Shown here: positions 27,046 to 33,629 of the stretch, piece by piece
How positions within the stretch are numbered: the stretch's first letter is position 1
How the letters are laid out: each line of letters opens with the position of its first letter
Source of the DNA: Streptomyces sp. A012304
Lineage (GTDB): Bacteria > Actinomycetota > Actinomycetes > Streptomycetales > Streptomycetaceae
Assembly (NCBI RefSeq): GCF_026008495.1
Contig: NZ_BQUN01000001.1
Span: 62,001-126,000, forward strand
Length of the DNA: 64,000 nt
Direction of reading: 5' to 3'
The notes under the pieces: generated by a model
Databases searched by the model: none
What the model was told of the DNA's origin: nothing
Seen by the model: the letters and a program-made list of their open reading frames with translations, nothing else
Made by a program: the position numbers and the translations under genes

Positions 27046-27210
27046 ATGACCACGCTGGTGTTCACCGCTCCGGACGCAGCCACCGCGTGCCTGCCCAAGA
27101 ACCTCGGTATCCCCGGCGGTCGCGACGCCGGCGTCAACGCGCTGCGCGACGCAGGCGATCCGGCCGAGTTCCCTCCCGTCCACCGCCTCGAGGAGACCCC
27201 GTCGCCATGA
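27046..27210 (+). CDS. 54-residue hypothetical protein coupled to PIG-L gene
   Basis: The ATG has GAGGTAAC upstream and the stop overlaps the PIG-L start as ATGA. The sequence starts MTTLVFTAPDAATACLPK and contains a Gly/Asp/Arg-rich stretch; no domain is recognised. Clean coupling on its 3' side supports translation. It has the same layout as the 31-residue ORF before the exonuclease. Confidence 0.55.
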   Translation: MTTLVFTAPDAATACLPKNLGIPGGRDAGVNALRDAGDPAEFPPVHRLEETPSP

Positions 27211-28022
27211 ACCACCCATCTTTGCCGTCGCTGCTGGGGGTGTTCGCTCACCCTGACGATGAAAGCCTTCTTGCCGGCGGTGTGCTCGCGCAGCACCACG
27301 CCGCCGGCGCCCGCACAGCGGTCGTCACCGCCACCTGGGCCCCCGACAGCCGCCGAGCGCCCGAACTCGCCGACGCCCTTGCCGTCCTGGGCGCTGGCTA
27401 CCCACGCCTGCTCGGCTACAACGACGCCCGCAACCCCGGGGCCGCGCCCGGCCAGCCCCGGCTCGTCGACGCACCCCTCGATGAGGCCATCGGCCGCCTC
27501 GTTGCCCACATCCGGGACTTCCGTCCCGACATCGTCGTCACCCACGACGCGGTCGGCCAGCTGACCGGCCACCCCGACCACGTACGCACCCACCAGATCA
27601 CGCTGCTCGCCGTTGAAGCCGCCGGACTGGCCCACCTGCATCCCGAAGCGGGCCCGCCCTGGCAGCCGGTCGCGCTGTACGCCGCCACGCACCCCGAGTC
27701 CGGCGTCGACCCGCTCCGCAGGCTCCTCGAAGGGGTCGGAAAGGAGGTACTCGCGGTGCCGGACTCGTACGTGACCACCAGCGTCGACGTCACCCCCTGG
27801 GCCAACGAGAAGTGGAAGGCGATCCTCGCGCACCGCGGCGAGGTCGCGCGCGAGCGGCCCCTGCCCGGCATCCTCGCCCGCCTCCCCGAAGCAGACCGCA
27901 CCCAGATCATCCAGACCGAACACTTCACCCGCCTCACCCCCGGTCCCACGAAGGGCGCCCCGGCCCAGCTGACCACCTGCCCCCCACCACACCTTCACCG
28001 CCCACGAGCAAGCCCCCGATGA
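27207..28022 (+). CDS. PIG-L/LmbE-family deacetylase
   Basis: This 271-residue zinc-dependent N-deacetylase-like enzyme has the diagnostic AHPDDE (about 13-18) and GHPDHVRTH (about 122-130) that bind zinc and include the catalytic Asp. Family members deacetylate GlcNAc-type or mycothiol-pathway substrates and tailor natural products such as glycopeptides. The C-terminal 20 residues are Pro/His-rich. The start is fixed by the ATGA overlap with the 54-residue ORF. Its link to the peptide cluster, about 4 kb away, is unproven. Confidence 0.88.
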   Translation: MNHPSLPSLLGVFAHPDDESLLAGGVLAQHHAAGARTAVVTATWAPDSRRAPELADALAVLGAGYPRLLGYNDARNPGAAPGQPRLVDAPLDEAIGRLVAHIRDFRPDIVVTHDAVGQLTGHPDHVRTHQITLLAVEAAGLAHLHPEAGPPWQPVALYAATHPESGVDPLRRLLEGVGKEVLAVPDSYVTTSVDVTPWANEKWKAILAHRGEVARERPLPGILARLPEADRTQIIQTEHFTRLTPGPTKGAPAQLTTCPPPHLHRPRASPR

Positions 28023-28032
28023 TCGGAGAGAG

Positions 28033-29130
28033 ATGACCACGACTTCTGCCCCCGACGAACGTCCCAGCGTGGCGATGAGCGATGAGGCGTACGGGTCACT
28101 GCGCGCGTCGCATGCTCTGTGGGCCGGCACTTCCGTGTTGATCACCAACCGGCGCGGTCAGATCCTGGTCCAGCGCATCAGCTACCGGCCCACTCGCCTG
28201 CTTCCCGGCGGCGCCCTCGACAAGGGCGAGCCCCCAGCCCGGGGCGCCGGCCGCGAGCTCACAGAGGAGCTCGGCGTCACGGCGACTATCACCCGAGGAC
28301 TGGCCGTCGACTGGGTCTCTCCCACCGGCCGGACAACGCCCCCGGCCATGAGATTCCCAGGCGAGCTCCTCCACGTCTTCGACGGCGGTGTCTGGGACGA
28401 CGACCAGATCGCGGCAATCCGGCCCGCACCAGGCGAGATCGACGACATCGAGTTCGTCGAACCTGCTGACCTTCCCGCGCTGATGGCTCCAGATGACGCC
28501 CGCCGCGCCCTGTCCGCACTCCGCGCCCGCATCAACGGCGCCGGACCCGTCTTCCTGGAGGACGGAATCCCGATCGCGCCCACCGTCCTCGACCGAGTCG
28601 GAATCCTGCGCACCGCCCGGGCCCGCCACCACCTGGCCTTCCACCCCGCCCCCACCCCCGCCAACCTTCCGGTCCGCCAGTCCTGGGTATGGGCCTTCGC
28701 CCCGGACGGGCGAGTCCTCGTCCTCCTCGAACCCGACACCGGTGCAGCCGTCCTACCCGGTGGCACCCCAGAACCCGAAGACGGCGGCGACCCCGTGGCC
28801 ACCGCCGTCCGTGAAGCCCGGGAGGAAGCTGCAGCAGAGCTCGCCGGCTTCCGGTACCTCGGGTACCTGTCCGACCCCGACGCCTCGTGTGCGCGAGCCC
28901 GATACGCCGCCGTCCTCAAGAGCCTCGACGCTGCCTCGGTCGATCCGGCGACCGGTCGTACCTACGTCCGCATCCTGGCCACCCCCGAGCAGGCCCTGGA
29001 GTTCTTCGACTGGGGGCCATCCGCGGCAGAAGAGCAGCTCTCAGCTGCGCATCAGGCCCGAGTCCTCCTCGGCATCCCCAAAGCCACTCACCAGCCCGTC
29101 ACCGAACTCACCGACCCCACTTCCTGGTAG
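28033..29130 (+). CDS. Protein with two NUDIX domains
   Basis: This 365-residue protein carries two NUDIX boxes: GGALDKGEPPARGAGRE followed by LTEELGV (about 58-81), and GGTPEPEDGGDPVATAVRE followed by AREEAAA (about 242-267). Box 1 fits the consensus well, with IDI-like residues (HALWAGTSVLI) before it as in isopentenyl-diphosphate isomerase-type NUDIX proteins. Box 2 keeps the REAREE core but has an altered spacing and lacks the final Gly. The tandem may be one active and one regulatory domain. It follows the PIG-L stop by 10 nt, so it is probably co-transcribed. Confidence 0.85.
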   Translation: MTTTSAPDERPSVAMSDEAYGSLRASHALWAGTSVLITNRRGQILVQRISYRPTRLLPGGALDKGEPPARGAGRELTEELGVTATITRGLAVDWVSPTGRTTPPAMRFPGELLHVFDGGVWDDDQIAAIRPAPGEIDDIEFVEPADLPALMAPDDARRALSALRARINGAGPVFLEDGIPIAPTVLDRVGILRTARARHHLAFHPAPTPANLPVRQSWVWAFAPDGRVLVLLEPDTGAAVLPGGTPEPEDGGDPVATAVREAREEAAAELAGFRYLGYLSDPDASCARARYAAVLKSLDAASVDPATGRTYVRILATPEQALEFFDWGPSAAEEQLSAAHQARVLLGIPKATHQPVTELTDPTSW

Positions 29131-29158
29131 CTCCCCCACCTCACGAATCGAGAAGCTG

Positions 29159-29599
29159 ATGAACGCCATCCCCACCTCCGACACCCAGCGAACCGAGTCA
29201 GCCGAGGATCGCACCGGCGGTTGCCTCTGCGGTCGTATCCGCTTCACTGCCCAGGGCCCGGCAGTCTTCCCCCACACCTGTGAATGTGAACACTGCCAAA
29301 AGCTCGGCGGCACCCCCGTGATGTGGTGGGTGGGCTTCAAAACGATCGCCTGGATCGGCGAGGATGGCGAGCCAACCTGGTACGAGACCTTCCCCGGTGA
29401 GGCGAAGCGTGGGTTCTGCCCGACCTGTGGCAGCCGCGTCGCAGCGATCGACCGGGACATCCCGGAAATCGGCATCAACGTCACGGCCCTCGACGACACC
29501 AACGGCGAAGACCTCGTCCCGATCCACGCGTCCTTCCATCACAACGCCGTGCAATGGCTGCCCTCGGTCGCGAAGACAGAGGCCAGCGCGGCCAGCTGA
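29159..29599 (+). CDS. GFA-family (CENP-V/Gfa) zinc-binding protein
   Basis: This 146-residue protein resembles glutathione-dependent formaldehyde-activating enzyme domains. Zinc ligands are seen as GGCLCG (about 22-25), CECEHC (about 41-46) and FCPTCGS (about 93-98). Most actinomycetes lack glutathione, so despite the family name the true substrate is unknown. It follows the double-NUDIX gene by 28 nt on the same strand and is the last intact gene of this run. Confidence 0.85.
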   Translation: MNAIPTSDTQRTESAEDRTGGCLCGRIRFTAQGPAVFPHTCECEHCQKLGGTPVMWWVGFKTIAWIGEDGEPTWYETFPGEAKRGFCPTCGSRVAAIDRDIPEIGINVTALDDTNGEDLVPIHASFHHNAVQWLPSVAKTEASAAS

Positions 29600-29639
29600 C
29601 CACCTCCGCCCTGCACACCAACTCGCATGGCTGCGGCTT

Positions 29640-30011
29640 CTCTTCGCGTGTCGCTCCGCGCACGGCGGCCTTGCCGCTCGCCGGCGAGGACCAGACCGCA
29701 CGAAAGTGGCCCCGCGGTGGACCTGGATGATGGAGCCGCAGCGGATCGAAACCCAGTTACCGAGGGTCAGGTGGGCGCCGGGGTCGATCCTCGACCACGA
29801 GGTCGTCGGGCAGGCCGCAGTCCTCGCCGAGGCTGAGCTCCGGGCCGTGCTTGGCGCGCAGCCGCTCGGCCACGGATGGCAGGGGCGGAGTCGCACTGGT
29901 TATTGCGGGAATTGGTCCTTCGTTTGGCGGTGGTGAACGAGGCCAGGCTTCGAAGACCTGCTGGCAGATGGTCTCGATCACCTCTGCGGTGGCGGGCTCC
30001 TCAAACGCCAC
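29640..30011 (-). pseudogene. Degraded gene, possibly hexapeptide acyltransferase-like
   Basis: On the minus strand one frame reads AKHGPELSLGEDCGLPDDLV and then diverges. A second frame continues as GAHLTLGNWVSIRCGSIIQV with HRGATFV. Joined, these give a beta-rich pattern with hydrophobic residues every six positions, like a left-handed beta-helix acyltransferase. No intact start or complete domain exists. The frameshift lies near 29770. The family call is a guess; that the coding frame is broken is better supported. Confidence 0.3.
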
Positions 30012-30036
30012 GGATGACCGGGGAGATCAGCCGGAG

Positions 30037-30855
30037 TTACGTGCGTTCTTCCTTAGGGCTGTCAGTGCTTCCTGCCGGGGCTCCGTGTCGTGGGTGCTGC
30101 ACACCATCTCGTTCCTCGCCCGGGGCAGCCACTTCTCGGTCGCCTGGGGCCTCTGTTCCCGGCCTCTCCGGCTCTAGCGACGACTGCGAGAAGTCGTTGG
30201 GATCTAGGCCAGGCTCAGGCCCGGCGCCTCGCAGAGCTCGGCGAGTAAGGCGACCTGGGCAGCCGGGCGCAACGGTGCGGGGGTCGACCGCTTCGAGGGG
30301 CGCGTAGGTGGTGTAGGGGGAGTCGTCAGATTCGCTGCGGTCGCGCGGAAGGAGCCAGAAGGTGCGGCGGTCGTAGCGGCCGGAGTCGCGGGTGGCGGTG
30401 GTGTTGGGGGCGAGGTTGGCGTAGCCGACGAGGCGGCCGGGCTGGTGGTACGGGGGCTTTCCGGAGCGGCGTTTGGTGATGTCCAGGCTCTCGCGGACGT
30501 AGTCGAGGTCGTCGATCGGCACGGTCCAGACGATCTCGGTCTCGGCGGCCAGCTGCTCGGGGGTCAGGCGTGTGGTGGGTGCGGCGGAACTCTTGGTGGT
30601 GTTCGGTCCCTGGTGAGTACCTTCGTCGGTCCCTGCCGTGTTTTCGCAGGTCAAACCTGATTCGATGCGGGGGTGAGGGACGGAAAGGGACTGTTCTCCG
30701 TAAGTGTGTGGCGCTGGTGTGGTGTCGTCGTTCTCCGTGGGGGATACATTGCGGAAGTCGGTCTCTGTTGGTCCCTGGACGCGGGGGTTCATGGGGTTTG
30801 ACCTGGCCTTTCGTGGGCAGGGACTGTTCTCGTCGTGGTCGGTGGGCTCGGTCAT
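30037..30855 (-). CDS. Hypothetical protein downstream of D5 helicase
   Basis: This 272-residue hydrophilic protein is rich in Pro, Thr, Glu and Arg at both ends. Only the middle (about 95-190) looks folded (LTPEQLAAETEIVWTVPIDD and onwards). No known domain is recognised. Its ATG overlaps the stop of the D5 helicase gene (ATGA), so it belongs to the replication operon. It may be an accessory replication or copy-control protein. Low-complexity ends suggest partial disorder. Confidence 0.55.
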   Translation of the reverse strand: MTEPTDHDENSPCPRKARSNPMNPRVQGPTETDFRNVSPTENDDTTPAPHTYGEQSLSVPHPRIESGLTCENTAGTDEGTHQGPNTTKSSAAPTTRLTPEQLAAETEIVWTVPIDDLDYVRESLDITKRRSGKPPYHQPGRLVGYANLAPNTTATRDSGRYDRRTFWLLPRDRSESDDSPYTTYAPLEAVDPRTVAPGCPGRLTRRALRGAGPEPGLDPNDFSQSSLEPERPGTEAPGDREVAAPGEERDGVQHPRHGAPAGSTDSPKEERT

Positions 30856-32366
30856 GACGGTCCCTGGAGGCCAGCGGGCGGGTTGATGATCTCGATGCCC
30901 TTGTAGATCTTGCGGCCGTTGGAGGTGGGCAGGTTGGTGCCGGGTGGGTGGTGGATGGCCAGGCGGACCTTCTCACCGAAGTGGCGGGGCTTGATGGGGT
31001 CGACGCCTTCGTCCTCGCACCAGGCTTCGTAGGCGAGGCGCAGGGTGCGCTGTTCGGTGCGTAGGGCGGAGGGGTCGCCGAGTTTGCAGCAGTCGGACAG
31101 GAAGCGGCCGAAGGTGTCCTCGGCCTGGGCGTAGTCGCGGGTGGCGGCGGTGACGGCGTCGGAGTTCTTCAGGTGCGGGTCGTCGCCGTTGAGGTATTTC
31201 AAGGTGCCCTGGATGATCCAGTGGAGGATGCCTGGGCCCTCGGCTTCTACGAGGTGGACGTCGAGGTCGGTGATGACGCGGCTGACGGTGTACTCGAACG
31301 GGACCAGGCGCAGGCGGCGCCAGAATCCGCGGCCACCGGCGGGGACTGCGGGACGGTGGTTGCCGAGCAGCCAGAGGGTGTGGGTGGGCCAGAAGCTGAA
31401 GAAGTCCTGGCGGACCTTGCGCGCCTTGATGCGGTCGCTGCCGGTGAGCAGGGTCATGCGGGCCTGGTCGAAGCGGGCGCCGGGGTTGAGTTCGCTGCAC
31501 ACGATCAGCCGCCGGCCCTGGAGATCGGCGAGTTCGGTGGGGTGGTCGGAGTAGGGCTTGGCCATGAGGAAGTCGTGCGGGGCGGTGTCGGCGTAGTCGC
31601 CGAGGAGGCGTTGCACGACGGCGGCGAGCACGCTCTTGCCGTTGCCGCCCTGGCCGTGGAGGAAGGGGAGGATCTGCGCGGAGGTGAGGCCGGTGATCGT
31701 GTAGCCCATGACGCGCTGCATGTAGCCGGCCAGGGCTGCGCCCTTCGGGCCGGGGCCGAAGGTGTCGGTGAGGAACTTGTCCCACAGTGGGGTTGGCATC
31801 TCGTGCGGCGCGCACAGTGCGGCCCGGGTGTGGAACTGGCTTGGGTGCGCCGGGCGGAGCACGCCGGTGCGCAGGTCGACCACGCCGTCCGGTGTGCACA
31901 GTGCGTACGGGTCGGCGTCGAGTTTGTCGGCCGGCAGGTGGAAGGCGGGCATCTTCTTCGCGACCCGGATCAGGGCCTGGTTGCCCTGGTCGTTGAGGGT
32001 CCGGTTGATGTGTCGGCGCAGCTGCTGACGAGTGAAGCGTTCCTGGGGGTCGCGGGTGGCGAGGCTCTCGCCGAGCTCGAAGGCCGCCTCTGAGACCGCG
32101 CGGGCCTCCAGGTCGATCGCCCACCGGTAGTCGGCCCACCGGTACCAGCCGATGCCGGGCACGTAGCGGAAGTCCTCGCCGTACAGCCGTTGGAACAGCG
32201 CGGCGTTACCCCGGTCGGTCAGGGACCGCGGGATCAGCAGTTCCGGCTCCGCCGCGCTGGGCCCGGACACGGGCGGCGCCGCGGTCGGTGTGTCGGGGCC
32301 GGGCGCGCGGCTGGCCGGCACGGTGGGTGCGGTCTCCCCGGCCGCGGCCGCATCGGTGGTCGTCAT
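30852..32366 (-). CDS. Phage/plasmid primase-helicase, D5/P4 type
   Basis: This 504-residue SF3-like helicase has a disordered Ala/Pro-rich start (1-45), a D5_N-like region (about 150-230), and an ATPase core with Walker A HGQGGNGKS (about 237-245) and Walker B-like LIVCSEL. A C-terminal DNA-binding region follows (about 430-495). Family members unwind the origin for phages, plasmids and integrative elements. The ATG at 32366 overlaps the prim-pol stop by 4 nt; the longer open frame upstream is Arg-rich shadow sequence. With the prim-pol it makes the two core functions of an autonomous replicon. Confidence 0.88.
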   Translation of the reverse strand: MTTTDAAAAGETAPTVPASRAPGPDTPTAAPPVSGPSAAEPELLIPRSLTDRGNAALFQRLYGEDFRYVPGIGWYRWADYRWAIDLEARAVSEAAFELGESLATRDPQERFTRQQLRRHINRTLNDQGNQALIRVAKKMPAFHLPADKLDADPYALCTPDGVVDLRTGVLRPAHPSQFHTRAALCAPHEMPTPLWDKFLTDTFGPGPKGAALAGYMQRVMGYTITGLTSAQILPFLHGQGGNGKSVLAAVVQRLLGDYADTAPHDFLMAKPYSDHPTELADLQGRRLIVCSELNPGARFDQARMTLLTGSDRIKARKVRQDFFSFWPTHTLWLLGNHRPAVPAGGRGFWRRLRLVPFEYTVSRVITDLDVHLVEAEGPGILHWIIQGTLKYLNGDDPHLKNSDAVTAATRDYAQAEDTFGRFLSDCCKLGDPSALRTEQRTLRLAYEAWCEDEGVDPIKPRHFGEKVRLAIHHPPGTNLPTSNGRKIYKGIEIINPPAGLQGPS

Positions 32367-33556
32367 CGTTCGTCTCTCGGGTGCAGGGCCTGCCGCGTGC
32401 CCGCGGCCAGACCGGATCGGATGATGCCCAAGGCCGCGGCCTGCTTGGCCGGCCGGGCGCGAAGGGCGGCGTCGAGCAGCGCCGTGCGCGCCGCTTCCTC
32501 GGTTATGTGGCCGCCGGCGACCAGGCCGCCGAGGGTGAACGCGGCCCGGTTGAGAACGCCGGACCAGCCCGCGCCCTCGGGGACGCGGCCGCAGTCGGCG
32601 ACGGCGTCCAGCACGGTAGCGGCCGTCCGCTCCGCCCATCGCCCAGGCTCCGACGACCCGCCGCTGCCACTCCTCCGCCGGGCCGTGAGCGCCGCGGCCC
32701 GGGCCCGGTTGGGCACCTTTGGTTCTTCCCGCTCGTCGGCCGCGCCGGGCAGGAGGTGACCGGTGCGGGTCAGCTCACCGGCGAGCCAGCTCGGCAGCAG
32801 CACCGGCTCCCGGCGCTCCCCCACCACCCGGTACGTGCCGGCCGCGGTGCTCGTTCCCGGTGCCACGATGTAGCCGCCGCGGGCCCGTACGTCCAACTGC
32901 CAGCCCAGCACCGGGCCGTGGTGATCGCCGCCGGCCGACCCGCGCCACGCGGTGCAGGCCGGGGCACGGAACCACAGGTGCAGTCCTCCGCTCGGGGTGC
33001 GCACCGTCATGGTCAGCTCGCCCGTGCTCGGGTCGGGCTGGTTCCTGCTCTGGGCGAGCAGGCGGAGCACGTCGACCCCGTCCTTCACCTGAGCGACCTG
33101 GGCGGGTGTCAGGTCGACTCCGGGCAGCAGCTGGTCGGCCTGCTGCGACGGGGTGCTGCTGTGGCAGTCGACGTCGACGATGACGAGGTTCGCGGGGCCG
33201 GTCGCCACCGCGACGCCGCGGTCGCCCACCGTCCACCAGTGCTCGATCAAGTCGGGGTCCAGGGTGGCGGCGTAGAAGCCGTGGCACAACCCGCCCCGAG
33301 CCAGGCACGCGCACTCCTGCGCGGGGTGCGCCACGTACTCGGCACTGTTTTGGCTGCACCGGTGGCAGCCCCGCATCGGCGTCTTCCGGCCCGGCGCCAG
33401 CGGGAAGACCGGATACCCGCGCCCCGCGAACCAGCGTGCGACCCGCACCGGCTCGACCTCGCCCGCACTCACCTCGCCTACCTTCCCCGGCACCCGCCGA
33501 CCGCGGGACCGCTCCGAAACACCGCGGCCGTCCATGCACCGCTCACCCAACACCAC
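32363..33556 (-). CDS. Bifunctional primase-polymerase (prim-pol domain)
   Basis: This 397-residue archaeo-eukaryotic-type primase/polymerase has metal-binding Asp residues in LVIVDVDCH (about 128 and 130) and a downstream GGLHLWF with the conserved His. A Cys-rich zinc-binding insertion (C64, C67, C82, C84, C91) sits between the early RGYPVFPLAPGRKTP motif and the catalytic centre, as in plasmid and AICE prim-pol proteins. It would lay primers for replication. A start at 33535 is equally possible; neither has a strong ribosome-binding site. Confidence 0.85.
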   Translation of the reverse strand: MVLGERCMDGRGVSERSRGRRVPGKVGEVSAGEVEPVRVARWFAGRGYPVFPLAPGRKTPMRGCHRCSQNSAEYVAHPAQECACLARGGLCHGFYAATLDPDLIEHWWTVGDRGVAVATGPANLVIVDVDCHSSTPSQQADQLLPGVDLTPAQVAQVKDGVDVLRLLAQSRNQPDPSTGELTMTVRTPSGGLHLWFRAPACTAWRGSAGGDHHGPVLGWQLDVRARGGYIVAPGTSTAAGTYRVVGERREPVLLPSWLAGELTRTGHLLPGAADEREEPKVPNRARAAALTARRRSGSGGSSEPGRWAERTAATVLDAVADCGRVPEGAGWSGVLNRAAFTLGGLVAGGHITEEAARTALLDAALRARPAKQAAALGIIRSGLAAGTRQALHPRDER

Positions 33557-33629
33557 CGACCCTCGTCGAGTCCCAGAACAGGGGCTTCCGGCGCCCGCGT
33601 TCCGGACCGAAGCACGGCCGGCACCTGGC

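Noticed and set aside
32367..32639. N-terminal extension of the D5 helicase
   Set aside because: Arg/Gly/Pro-rich shadow of the prim-pol gene; ATGA start at 32366.
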